Shown here: positions 1-7,680 of the stretch, piece after piece
Layout: every line of letters begins with the position of its first letter
How positions within the stretch are numbered: the first letter of the stretch is position 1
Assembly (NCBI RefSeq): GCF_018613065.1
Contig: NZ_JAGGQW010000063.1
Location: 1 to 25,972, forward strand
DNA length: 25,972 nt
Origin: Bacillus sp. ISL-7
Lineage (GTDB): Bacteria > Bacillota > Bacilli > Bacillales_B > DSM-18226
Reading direction: 5' to 3'
Program-made: the position numbers and the translations under genes
The notes under the pieces: generated by a model
Seen by the model: only the letters and a program-made list of their open reading frames with translations
The model's database searches: none
What the model was told of the DNA's origin: nothing

Positions 1-78
1 AATTGTTTTTCCTCCGTCATTACCACTTAAATATTCTTTAACTGCTTGTATTTTTTCTTCTGGAGAAAATTTCACCAT
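1..78 (-). CDS. IS3-family transposase OrfA, N-terminal fragment
   Basis: The first 26 codons start at an ATG at 78 and read MVKFSPEEKIQAVKEYLSGN followed by DGGKTI, the usual opening of the helix-turn-helix OrfA subunit of IS150-like IS3 elements, which binds the element ends. The reading frame runs off the left edge. A Shine-Dalgarno-like AGGTG lies about 10 nt upstream and is buried in the stem of the terminal hairpin. OrfB with the DDE catalytic domain is expected further left and is not visible. Confidence 0.7.
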   Translation of the reverse strand, partial: MVKFSPEEKIQAVKEYLSGNDGGKTI

Positions 79-85
79 AAAAAAT

Positions 86-125
86 GCACCTCGAATTGTT
101 AGAGTGTGTCTAACAATTCGGGTGC
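86..125 (-). promoter_or_regulatory. Terminal hairpin that can sequester the transposase ribosome binding site
   Basis: A perfect 12-bp inverted repeat (92-103 with 109-120, 5-nt loop) is extended by GCACC (86-90) pairing with GGTGC (121-125) across one bulged base. On a minus-strand transcript the 3' arm contains the AGGTG ribosome binding site of the transposase. A transcript entering from outside the element would fold the whole stem and hide this site; one starting inside would not. This resembles the known protection of IS10 and IS50 transposases from read-in transcription; its operation here is inferred. Confidence 0.5.
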
Positions 126-131
126 AGTTCA

Positions 132-311
132 CCTGATGGTTTAGGAATCGGCTTTTTTTATCTTCTTTAACTGAGGCACCTGTAAGCTTAATAGGGGTAC
201 GACTCCCACTCATTTCTCTATTAATTTTCCACTATCCGTTTCACCCATGTTAAAACACACATAGACTAATGATGACTTTACAAATTATTTATCTAAGGAG
301 ATGACTGTATT
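132..311. other. Intergenic region between the IS end and the first small gene
   Basis: About 180 bp with no convincing gene. It ends in AAGGAG at 295-300, the ribosome binding site of the downstream TTG-start gene. No clear -35/-10 pair was identified. Confidence 0.4.
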
Positions 312-578
312 TTGAATAACCCTTACCAATACAATCCTTATCACTTTAATCAACAACAGCATTATAGCCCACACCATTATAAACACACAGTATTAAGTAA
401 CGTTGAACCACTTGTTCAATATGGATTACATGAAGCCCAGCACACTTCTTTTCCTCATGCCTTACGAGAAGTTGCGGCTATTACGTACCTTATGGGTATG
501 GGATATGAACCTGCTGTAGCCCGCAAGATCGTTGAGTCTTGGGAAATCAACGAGGCATTTTACCCAGGGCAGATATAA
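312..578 (+). CDS. Small uncharacterised protein, 88 aa
   Basis: Not recognised. The start is a TTG at 312, chosen because AAGGAG lies 11 nt upstream and the reading frame has no better start. The first 30 residues are rich in Asn, Gln, Tyr and His and look disordered. The remainder, about residues 45-80, looks like a compact helical unit (HALREVAAITYLMGMGYEPA, then a helix ending in WE). No signal peptide, membrane segment or cysteine is present, so a small soluble protein is likely. The gene stands alone and is closed by a strong terminator 25 nt downstream. Confidence 0.65.
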   Translation: MNNPYQYNPYHFNQQQHYSPHHYKHTVLSNVEPLVQYGLHEAQHTSFPHALREVAAITYLMGMGYEPAVARKIVESWEINEAFYPGQI

Positions 579-582
579 TTCC

Positions 583-629
583 TACCCTTTCAAAAGGGTA
601 ATGAAGCACCGTTTACACGGTGCTTTCTT
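583..629 (+). terminator. Rho-independent terminator (double hairpin)
   Basis: AAGCACCGT (604-612) and ACGGTGCTT (617-625) form a 9-bp perfect stem with loop TTAC, followed by TTTCTT. Just ahead is a second small hairpin, TACCCTT/AAGGGTA at 583-600. It ends the 88-residue gene; the convergent minus-strand operon ending at 689 may use the same pair in reverse, though the U-tract is poor on that side. Confidence 0.75.
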
Positions 630-688
630 GTAAAAATTACTGGTATTGCGAAATTAAAGGTAGCTCCTTGTCTATTTTTGATTACCCT

Positions 689-2665
689 CTATTCTATAGA
701 ACGTACATATTCGGCTATTTTTAAAATTTCACCGTCTGTAAACGCAGGCTTTCCTTCATATCGAATTCGCTTAATAACCTCTTCAATCGTATTAGCACTG
801 CCATCATGAAAATAAGGTGCAGTTGCCCATACCCCTCTTAATGTTGGAACATCAAAATGAAGAGGATCTCTTGGGTTTGTAAAACCTGCTCTAGCATCAC
901 CTTTAGATGGTTTATCTAACGGATTAGTAGTACCGATATTATGCAAATAATTAGTATTGCTAGTTGCCAAATGACCGTTTTCACCAATAGCCTTTACGCT
1001 ATCAGTAAATTGGGCCCCTGCATGACATGCAATACAGCCTGCTTTCCCTTCAAACAATTTTCTTCCATCCTCTGCTGCAGAGGTTAGGCTTCCATCCTTA
1101 GTACGGTAAGGACTTTTTGGGACTGGGAATGAATCTGGATCATCGAGATAAGCAAACATCGCATCATACATATGCCGGACATCTTCAGGGAGTGGTTTTC
1201 CCGGATCAAATTCTTTCATACCACCCATTTCACCCTGCACAGTCAATAAATAATCCGTAAAATCATCACGACTGCCATCCCACATAAATAATCCGGTTTT
1301 AGTCGTTAAAACATTGCTTGGAACATCTCTTGGTCCTTTTGAAGTTTTTAAAGTAAGTCCATTTATTTCACCATCAGCATGACAAGAAATACAGCTCATC
1401 CAATTATTCCCTGTAATTCCTGTAGCAAACTCCTCGCTATTGGCACTATAAAAGATCGTTTTCCCTTCTCTTACTAGTGGGGACAGAGGATCTTTTGATA
1501 TCAACTCAAGATTTTCACCTTTCATTTTTGCACGAGCGTATGGACTGTCTCCTCCTATAGAAATCTCGGCAAGATCATGACTCATAGCGTTGTGAACATA
1601 AACGGATTCGCCATCTTGTGAAATCACGGCACCTCTTGGATTATTTCCTTCTATTCTTCTTAAAATCTGTGTTGCATTACCACCACGTTTTAAATCGAAT
1701 ACAACGAGATCTTCACTTCCTGACATGACAACATATGCTTTGTTACCGTTTGGATGAAAGACGACATCATAAGGATTTGATGTAATGATTGTGTCATTCT
1801 TTTTATCTGTAACATTTATTTCTTCGAACAATTCTTTCCGTTCTTCAATCAACTCTTCATCAGTCGTTAAATCAATGACAGAGATGGCTGGAAAAATCGT
1901 TTCCTGAAAATGAATAGGAGTATCAACATTTGTTAACAAGTGTGGAATCCAAGCCTTTTTTCCATCGGGATCAATCACAAATTGTTCTAATGTATTTGGA
2001 ATCCCTTGGCTTTTTTTGCGATCGCTATTATCTGGTGAATCGGCAAGGGAAATTACTTTACTTATTTTTTCAGTTTCGGTATTAATCACACTAATTTTCG
2101 CATCTAAATAATGCGGAACATATAACTTATGCCCATCTGTCGTAATCGCTAATGTTCTAGGTCGATCGCCGACTTTAATCTCAGACTCAACCTTTTTATT
2201 AGTTAGATCGATTACTGATAATGTACTAGATCGATAGTTTGCAACATACAGCTTTTTGCCGTTCTGACTTGTTACAACACCATATGGTTCAATTCCGACA
2301 TCAAGAGAATCAACCACTTTTTCTTTTTCAATTGATATGATGTCAATTTTATTGTCATACCTACAGGAAACATACAAACTATTTTCATCTGGTGAAAGGG
2401 TTAGTTGTACCGGGGATTTCCCGACTGGTATTTCAGCTGTCACCTTTTTTGTTTGACTGTCAACAATGGTAACTGTATTTACATCAATATTGGCTATATA
2501 AATAGTATTACCAGCCTTATTCATAACAATATTGTTGCTGTTAACAGCATAGTCCCGGACAACTCCTGGCTCTTTCTCTTTTATAACTGCGTTTATTCCT
2601 TCCTTACAACCAACTAACGCCCCCATCAATAGGAGCGTTAACCAGAAAAGGGCAATTTTCTTCAC
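689..2665 (-). CDS. Lipoprotein: YVTN beta-propeller fused to di-heme cytochrome c peroxidase/MauG-like domain
   Basis: 658 residues. A lipoprotein signal with LVGC places the lipidated Cys at residue 20, so the protein is anchored outside the membrane. Residues about 40-370 are repeated blades of the YVTN type (LYVANY, LSVID, KLYVPHYL). Residues about 395-658 form a di-heme peroxidase-like domain with two c-type heme motifs, CISCH at 425-429 and CIACH at 544-548, and the family signature TLRGVWATAPYFHDGSA near 608-624. The family reduces peroxide or oxidises a partner protein (MauG). It begins 21 nt after the 700-residue lipoprotein gene, probably in the same transcript. Propeller and peroxidase in one chain is an uncommon arrangement. 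Substrate unknown; a role in iron limitation is inferred from the Fur boxes ahead of the block. Confidence 0.85.
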   Translation of the reverse strand: MKKIALFWLTLLLMGALVGCKEGINAVIKEKEPGVVRDYAVNSNNIVMNKAGNTIYIANIDVNTVTIVDSQTKKVTAEIPVGKSPVQLTLSPDENSLYVSCRYDNKIDIISIEKEKVVDSLDVGIEPYGVVTSQNGKKLYVANYRSSTLSVIDLTNKKVESEIKVGDRPRTLAITTDGHKLYVPHYLDAKISVINTETEKISKVISLADSPDNSDRKKSQGIPNTLEQFVIDPDGKKAWIPHLLTNVDTPIHFQETIFPAISVIDLTTDEELIEERKELFEEINVTDKKNDTIITSNPYDVVFHPNGNKAYVVMSGSEDLVVFDLKRGGNATQILRRIEGNNPRGAVISQDGESVYVHNAMSHDLAEISIGGDSPYARAKMKGENLELISKDPLSPLVREGKTIFYSANSEEFATGITGNNWMSCISCHADGEINGLTLKTSKGPRDVPSNVLTTKTGLFMWDGSRDDFTDYLLTVQGEMGGMKEFDPGKPLPEDVRHMYDAMFAYLDDPDSFPVPKSPYRTKDGSLTSAAEDGRKLFEGKAGCIACHAGAQFTDSVKAIGENGHLATSNTNYLHNIGTTNPLDKPSKGDARAGFTNPRDPLHFDVPTLRGVWATAPYFHDGSANTIEEVIKRIRYEGKPAFTDGEILKIAEYVRSIE

Positions 2666-2686
2666 GATTACCTACCCTCTTTATCT

Positions 2687-4789
2687 TTATTTTTTTACTT
2701 CAACAGGTACAAGAACAGGTGCAATGCCGTATTTACCATGACCCGCTTGAGTTTGTGGAACTTGATCTCCATCTGTGTTTCCAGACTCATCACCATCAAT
2801 GTAAAAATCACCCGTATCCCAGAATTCACTTGCCTGCATTCCTTGTTTAAGATCTGGACCATCTATCACAGTTTTATAAAAATCAACATATCGTGAAATA
2901 ATGGTTTCCACTTCCAATGCTTCTGGCTGTTTTTCATCACCTTCCATATTGCTTAAGTTATTAATCGCAACACGTAAGACAGCAGATACTCCACCTGCAG
3001 TAGAGGCATCATATTTCATTTCGCCTTTCACAGTTTCATAGGCTTTTGCCTCATTATCCCAAAGCGTTTCATCCATTGCTTGATAAACGGTACGAGCAGC
3101 ATTACGATATTTTTCATCTTTTGTTGCAAGATATGCTGCTGTTAAGCCGCGAACGGCACCAAGTTGTGCATTTAATGTTGTTTGCTTATCTGCACCTTTA
3201 CCGAATGTATAGCCTTTTGCAACTAAGCCTGAATCTGTCATCAGTTTATCAATGATAAAATCTGCTTGTTTTGTCATGAGTTCAATTGCACGTTTACCTT
3301 CTGCTGTATTTAATCCTTCAGCGTCTTCTGAATTTGCATATCCAACTGGAAGACCATCAATTGCACGCTGGAAAATACGGAGTGATTCAATTGTATAACC
3401 TGCATTAAACGTGTCTACATAATTTCCTTGCTCTTTACCATTATGTTCAACTACAAATGTACCTTCTTTTTCATTAAAGTGCATGGCATCAATGTTTTTA
3501 AACACATGAAGCAGTACGTCACGGTTAACAGAGTATGGATCGTTTACAGTCACATCGTTTCCTGCATTGTTATCAAGATTTACTTTTGGAGCAGCAGGAT
3601 AAGGATCACTGTCAAAAAGTGCTCGGAATGATGGTGCGACATTTTTATTTTCTGGACGCTGATCTGTCGTGCCGAAGAATTCAGATGACGGCCAAAGCAT
3701 TAACCATTGATCTGTTAAAATGCTCCGCGCATCTGTTACTTCTAGTGACTCGGCATTAGGAACGTCTGAATTTCCGTCCTCTTTTACTTGGATTGTATGA
3801 GGTAAATAAACATAGCCTTTTGATGGATCATACTGACTTCCAACACTTGCAGGAAGTAATTTTTTATCATTTTCCTTGTAAAATAAGTGATTACGAACGT
3901 AATTTAATTTGTTCCAAATTTCCTCTACTAGAATGGCTCCCTGCATACCATCTGCTGAGCTGACACCAATGGCAACGTTTTCATCATGATCATCTGTGGG
4001 TGTTTCACCTTCCAATTCTTCATCACCGTCTACAGTATGAAACCCACCCATAAAATCCCCGGCCCAAAGAGCTTGTTTTAAGAATACCCCACCATATGCT
4101 GCCGGATTTAAAACTTTATCCATTTTATTACGATCCCATCGAAGCGACTTAAAGTTAACTTGATATTGAGGAACGTATGTATTTTCTTCCCCTGAAGCAT
4201 AGTTAGAAGTATCTACTTCTTGAATATAATGAGGATCACCTTTTGCATATTCAATAAAGGTAGGAAACATATTCCTATGAATCTCTTCACGAGGATAGCC
4301 AACTGCATCAGCTAATTTATAGAAACGCTCTGCTAATAATTCATCTGATTCTTTCCCCTGCTTTTTAGCTAATTCCTTGACAACTGGACCATTAATTAAA
4401 TGTAGCCCTAACCCTGATTTTTCTACCACTTCATACATGGCTTCCTCTGAATATTCATACGATTCAATTCCTGCTGTATAATCAAACTTTGTGGGCGAAT
4501 CTAATTTTTTGGGATCAAGAACATCCAAATCAAGCCCTAGTCCCTCTACTAAGGGTTCTCCTGAAAGTTCAAATTCTGCATAGGCGAACATGTTACCTGC
4601 TGTATCAAACGAATAATCTGTCACAGGTACTGTTACAGAAGCGTTTGTCACGTCCTTACTTACTTGTTGCTTTTGCTCTGATGTTTTTTCTTCTTTTGCA
4701 ACTTTCTTATCGCTCGTACATCCAGCAATTAGTACTAAAGTGGATGCAAGTGCAATAGATGACATCACTTTCCATGGCTTGTTTTGCAT
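2687..4789 (-). CDS. Large lipoprotein of unknown function, 700 aa
   Basis: Family not recognised. A lipoprotein signal peptide with LIAGC gives Cys24 as the lipidated residue, followed by a Lys/Glu/Ser-rich linker to about residue 45. The rest is one large acidic extracellular protein with no membrane segment or heme motif. Parts of the C-terminal half, such as NAQLGAVRGLTAAYLATKDE and the following helix pair, resemble the helix-hairpin pattern of alpha/alpha-toroid proteins; this is only a resemblance. The start has AAGGGA about 8 nt upstream. It sits between the doxX gene (120 nt upstream) and the di-heme peroxidase gene (21 nt downstream), so it is plausibly the partner or substrate of that enzyme (inference). 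Confidence 0.75.
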   Translation of the reverse strand: MQNKPWKVMSSIALASTLVLIAGCTSDKKVAKEEKTSEQKQQVSKDVTNASVTVPVTDYSFDTAGNMFAYAEFELSGEPLVEGLGLDLDVLDPKKLDSPTKFDYTAGIESYEYSEEAMYEVVEKSGLGLHLINGPVVKELAKKQGKESDELLAERFYKLADAVGYPREEIHRNMFPTFIEYAKGDPHYIQEVDTSNYASGEENTYVPQYQVNFKSLRWDRNKMDKVLNPAAYGGVFLKQALWAGDFMGGFHTVDGDEELEGETPTDDHDENVAIGVSSADGMQGAILVEEIWNKLNYVRNHLFYKENDKKLLPASVGSQYDPSKGYVYLPHTIQVKEDGNSDVPNAESLEVTDARSILTDQWLMLWPSSEFFGTTDQRPENKNVAPSFRALFDSDPYPAAPKVNLDNNAGNDVTVNDPYSVNRDVLLHVFKNIDAMHFNEKEGTFVVEHNGKEQGNYVDTFNAGYTIESLRIFQRAIDGLPVGYANSEDAEGLNTAEGKRAIELMTKQADFIIDKLMTDSGLVAKGYTFGKGADKQTTLNAQLGAVRGLTAAYLATKDEKYRNAARTVYQAMDETLWDNEAKAYETVKGEMKYDASTAGGVSAVLRVAINNLSNMEGDEKQPEALEVETIISRYVDFYKTVIDGPDLKQGMQASEFWDTGDFYIDGDESGNTDGDQVPQTQAGHGKYGIAPVLVPVEVKK

Positions 4790-4909
4790 AATAATATCCC
4801 TTCAACATAATAATTTTATCTATCATCATAATAAAATAAAGAATAAATTTGATTAATAGCTAATTAACAACTATTTTTTAAACTAATCTAAAGAAAATCT
4901 TCATTTTAA

Positions 4910-5440
4910 TTAAGAAATTTTCTTAATAAGCATTTTTGGTATAACAGGCTCTTCTAACTTTTTGTTCTTAAAAGAAAGCTTTTGATCTATTCCAAAATAT
5001 CGGTCTAAACTGAAAACATAACTACGTTGTATAAAAAATATAATTGCAAATGCGCTTGTATAAAGGGTCAGACTTATTAAATTCATATTTCCTGAAAGAA
5101 TAAAATTCACATGCATAAAAAGACAAATGGAAACAGAAGGAATAATCAAGAATCCAACGATCAAACATATTCCCAAAATAATTTGCACAATAGGAATTGT
5201 ATAATTGAAGAAAATAACATGATCTAATGCTATATGTTCAATGAAATACCTATAAAATTCTGGAACATTCGGTTTTTCTACTGCTGTTAATAAATACTGT
5301 TCGATAAAAACACCAGGTTCACTAAACCAGTGTTTTTCACTAATCTTCGTTACACCTGCTAATAGCCATCCTACACCAAAAAGAATACGCATTACAGATA
5401 CCAATAATTGCAAGACCACTTTATTAATTAATGTACTCAT
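4910..5440 (-). CDS. DoxX family membrane protein (first copy)
   Basis: 176 residues with about four hydrophobic segments and the DoxX-type opening LLVSVMRILFGVGWLLAGVT. DoxX proteins are small four-helix membrane proteins linked to quinone or thiol redox chemistry; the exact reaction is not settled. I chose the ATG at 5440 because AGGAGG lies 8 nt upstream; the GTG at 5449 falls inside that site. The promoter TTGACA-16-TATAAA (5543-5516) is overlaid by one Fur box and followed by a second, so iron repression is likely. It is the first gene of the block with the two lipoproteins, though the 120-nt gap to the next gene leaves room for an internal promoter. Confidence 0.75.
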   Translation of the reverse strand: MSTLINKVVLQLLVSVMRILFGVGWLLAGVTKISEKHWFSEPGVFIEQYLLTAVEKPNVPEFYRYFIEHIALDHVIFFNYTIPIVQIILGICLIVGFLIIPSVSICLFMHVNFILSGNMNLISLTLYTSAFAIIFFIQRSYVFSLDRYFGIDQKLSFKNKKLEEPVIPKMLIKKIS

Positions 5441-5482
5441 TATTATCACCTCCTACGAATCTATTAAGAATATTCCATAACA

Positions 5483-5505
5483 AAAATGATAATGATTATC
5501 ATTTT
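5483..5505. promoter_or_regulatory. Fur box 1 (perfect palindrome)
   Basis: Two perfect 11-bp arms, AAAATGATAAT and ATTATCATTTT, around a central G. The core TGATAATGATTATCA is the canonical 7-1-7 Fur motif of Bacillus. It lies between the doxX promoter and its ribosome binding site. Confidence 0.85.
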
Positions 5506-5515
5506 CGTTTATGAT

Positions 5516-5543
5516 TTTATACCTAAATGATAATCATTGTCAA
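5516..5543 (-). promoter_or_regulatory. Promoter of the doxX-lipoprotein-peroxidase block
   Basis: On the minus strand TTGACA (5543-5538) and TATAAA (5521-5516) are 16 bp apart, a good vegetative promoter. The Fur-like site at 5528-5542 covers the -35 and spacer; the stronger Fur box at 5483-5505 covers the start of the transcript. Confidence 0.6.
5528..5542. promoter_or_regulatory. Fur box 2
   Basis: TGATAATCATTGTCA matches the 7-1-7 Fur motif with one mismatch in the right arm. It overlaps the doxX -35 element and lies just upstream of the divergent microprotein promoter, so it could control both. Confidence 0.75.
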
Positions 5544-5570
5544 TCAAAATTGAGTGAAAATTAAAAAATA

Positions 5571-5581
5571 TATGCTATAAT
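5571..5581 (+). promoter_or_regulatory. Extended -10 promoter of the 29-residue microprotein
   Basis: TATGCTATAAT contains a perfect TATAAT (5576-5581) preceded by TGN, the extended -10 form. The -35 is weak: TTGAGT at 5550-5555 would need a 20-bp spacer. It is 29 bp downstream of Fur box 2. Confidence 0.5.
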
Positions 5582-5643
5582 GAAAAATTTAATAGTTTAA
5601 AATAGAGTAGTATACATATTAATTGTAAGAATAAGGAGAAAAA

Positions 5644-5733
5644 ATGGATCGATTTAAAAACGTTTTAATTACTTCTTTTTTATTAGCAAATATTATCGGA
5701 CTTTGTGTTTGGATTTTTTCTATATTGAAATAG
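5644..5733 (+). CDS. 29-residue single-span membrane microprotein
   Basis: A short reading frame with AAGGAG five nt before the ATG. The translation is MDRFKNVLITSFLLANIIGL then CVWIFSILK. Asp, Arg and Lys precede a hydrophobic stretch of about 20 residues, and the chain ends in Lys, the pattern of a small membrane peptide. It is divergent from doxX and shares the Fur-boxed intergenic region, with its own extended -10 promoter. No family recognised. It could be a regulatory or assembly subunit of DoxX or of the nearby lipoproteins; that is inferred from position only. Confidence 0.5.
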   Translation: MDRFKNVLITSFLLANIIGLCVWIFSILK

Positions 5734-5751
5734 AACGCCGTACTTCATGAT

Positions 5752-5830
5752 AAAGAAGAGAAGGGTACTGACTAAGTCAGCACCCTATGCGACTGCCCGT
5801 CGCACAAAAAGAGCAGCATTTCAGCCGCTC
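5752..5830 (-). terminator. Hairpin cluster with a minus-strand terminator
   Basis: On the minus strand GGGTGCTGAC and GTCAGTACCC (5785-5763) pair around TTA and are followed by TTCTCTTCTTT, a plausible terminator for the gene at 5936-6712. Two more small hairpins, GCGAC/GTCGC (5789-5803) and GAGC/GCTC (about 5811-5830), lie just before it. The plus-strand microprotein may also end here, but there is no U-tract on that strand. Confidence 0.5.
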
Positions 5831-5935
5831 CAATGTTATCCCTTTCTTCTTATTTTCGCTTGAACATCTGATAATTATGGTTTAAATAATCCTTGTAAAT
5901 GGTACCATTCCTCACTAATCTTATAAGAAAACAGA

Positions 5936-6712
5936 TTAAACCCCAATCGCTTCTTTATTAGCATTCGATTCTTTGAATAGCTGTTCCCACTGTTCATATA
6001 GGCTTTTAGCTGTCTGATAATCATCGAAATCCGCTATTAAATCTTCCTGTAATTTCTCTTTTAAATTGCGGCATGATGCCTCCCATTCCTCTAAACTTTT
6101 TATATCAAAAAGTTTTGAAAACCTTGGTTTCATACTTTCCCAATTAGAATAAATGGTATTACACCATTCCAACAATTCTTCACGGTATTGTAGTTCTTCG
6201 TCTAAATCCACACCTTTATCTGTTTCAACCTCAATTTCCTCTTGATAAGCAGCCCTTTCCATAAATCCTTCATGGAATGGTTGTTCCTCTTCCCATTCCA
6301 AACGTTGATCAGAATCGACTTTAATTTCTTCTTGATAAGCAGCCCTTTCCAATAATTCCTCATGGTATGGCTTTTCGTCTTCCCATTCCAAACGTTGATC
6401 AAAATCGACTTCAATCTCTTCGAATTCCAAACGTTGATCAGAATCGACTTCAATCTCTCCTTGATTCGCATTCGTTTCTTTGAAAAGCTGTTCCCACTGA
6501 TCATATAGGCTTTTAGCGTTCAGATAATCATCGAAGTCCACCTTTAAATCTGACTGTAATTTCTCTTTTAATTGACGGCATGATCCTTCCCATTCCTCTA
6601 ACCTTTCCATATCAAAGAGATTGGTAACCTTTGGTTTCATACTTTCCCAATTAGAATAAATGGTATTACACCATTCCAACAAATCATCGCGGTATTGTTT
6701 TTGTTCTTCCAT
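5936..6712 (-). CDS. Acidic internally duplicated protein, 258 aa
   Basis: Family not recognised. An 80-residue unit occurs twice, at about 6-85 and 175-254: LLEWCNTIYSNWESMKP, then a LEEWE.SCR.LKEKLQ helix, then ADFDDY..AKSLYEQWEQLF. Between them residues 87-174 hold two near-identical units of about 30 residues (VDSDQRLEWE..., ERAAYQEE) plus partial copies. The protein is very rich in Glu and aromatic residues, has no signal or membrane segment, and is probably an elongated helical cytoplasmic protein. The DNA repeats are close to identical, so the duplication is recent or kept similar by recombination. A GAGGGG site lies about 13 nt before the ATG; TATAAT on the minus strand at 6764-6759 may be its -10. 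Confidence 0.6.
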   Translation of the reverse strand: MEEQKQYRDDLLEWCNTIYSNWESMKPKVTNLFDMERLEEWEGSCRQLKEKLQSDLKVDFDDYLNAKSLYDQWEQLFKETNANQGEIEVDSDQRLEFEEIEVDFDQRLEWEDEKPYHEELLERAAYQEEIKVDSDQRLEWEEEQPFHEGFMERAAYQEEIEVETDKGVDLDEELQYREELLEWCNTIYSNWESMKPRFSKLFDIKSLEEWEASCRNLKEKLQEDLIADFDDYQTAKSLYEQWEQLFKESNANKEAIGV

Positions 6713-6888
6713 TTTGAAACATTCCCCTCACCAAGGTTATTTATTTTTTCTTATCCTGATTATAAGGACCACAAATTTATACTATGTTCCACGTTTGTCC
6801 TAGGATTAGACATTCACCCATAGGTAAATAACAACATGACATCATAAAACGGAGAGGTTTCAAGACGCTATTTATCAGTTCTAAGTTT

Positions 6889-7677
6889 TTATTTATGATT
6901 AAATTTTTTATTGGCAATCCAATAATTCGTTACCCAGAGTGTCAGCAAAATACAAGCAATTGTTAGTAGTACATTGACTATTTCGTTAAAATTAACCGAA
7001 CCTGTGATTAGTGATTCCATTGCATGTTTACTCATGCTGGCTGGATTTACATAATCAATTGCTGGATTCAAACCGACGATAATTCTGCAACCTAAAAGGT
7101 AAACAATTGAAATGAGTGCGATAATACCTTGACTGTGAAAAATAGTACTAATCATCGTTGTAAAAGATACGATATAAAGAACCCATACAAGATAAAACAA
7201 TAGTGCAGCAATCATGTCTAAAAATGGAACATCTTCGAAAAGATAATTTACGTAAAGAAAAGAAGAAAGGTATCCAATCGTTACACTAAAAGCTACTATC
7301 AAATAATTTGATACAATTTTTCCACCGATATATGAAATAACAGTAACAGGTCGAGTTAAGATGAAGGCCAACATACCATTTGATTTATCTGTTTGAATTA
7401 CCCCCATCATTGAGATAACAATAATCATAATCCCAAGCTGATCAAATTGGGACCCTAACGTGGTGGCTAGTACTTTTCCTCCTTCTTGAGCTGTCACACT
7501 CGAATCTATTGTAATGCCAGTCCCTCCACCTAACGATTCCAAAATGGATGGCAAGTAATAAGTTACAATTGGTTGAGTTATCCCTAAAAAGAGAAAGACA
7601 ATCGGTAGCCAAATAACTTTAAAATCACGTACCATTTGAACAAATTCTTTTTTTGTTAGTACAGTAATATTATTCAT
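6889..7677 (-). CDS. ABC-2 type transporter permease (YxlG-like)
   Basis: 262 residues with about six hydrophobic segments, opening with MNNITVLTKKEFVQMVRDFK, the charged cytoplasmic N-terminus usual for ABC-2 permeases next to a membrane helix (VIWLPIVFLFLGI). The segment DKSNGMLAFILTRPVTVISY is typical of the family. The permease pairs with the ATPase encoded 3 nt upstream to form an exporter of unknown substrate. Order and content (PLDc_N protein, ATPase, permease) match yxlE-yxlF-yxlG of Bacillus subtilis. It is the last gene of the operon and no obvious terminator was seen after it. Confidence 0.8.
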   Translation of the reverse strand: MNNITVLTKKEFVQMVRDFKVIWLPIVFLFLGITQPIVTYYLPSILESLGGGTGITIDSSVTAQEGGKVLATTLGSQFDQLGIMIIVISMMGVIQTDKSNGMLAFILTRPVTVISYIGGKIVSNYLIVAFSVTIGYLSSFLYVNYLFEDVPFLDMIAALLFYLVWVLYIVSFTTMISTIFHSQGIIALISIVYLLGCRIIVGLNPAIDYVNPASMSKHAMESLITGSVNFNEIVNVLLTIACILLTLWVTNYWIANKKFNHK

Positions 7678-7680
7678 TTT

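Larger units (their letters stand above)
1..131 (-). mobile_element. IS3-family insertion sequence, 5' terminal part (cut by window edge)
   Basis: The segment holds the start of an IS3-type OrfA transposase reading leftward and, upstream of it, a terminus that reads TGAACTGCACCC on the minus strand. That TG...CA type of end, with TGCACCC inside it, resembles IS3/IS150-group terminal repeats. The element therefore enters from the left edge and stops at about position 131. Its other end and the target duplication lie outside the window, so completeness cannot be judged. The boundary at 131 is inferred from the terminus sequence. Confidence 0.7.

Noticed and set aside
5752..5830. Hairpin cluster as a riboswitch or sRNA
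   Set aside because: A minus-strand terminator explains the main hairpin, and no promoter or known aptamer motif was seen.
6202..6504. 100-codon frame inside the duplicated acidic protein gene
   Set aside because: It is an alternative frame over the same DNA repeats and has no independent start signal.
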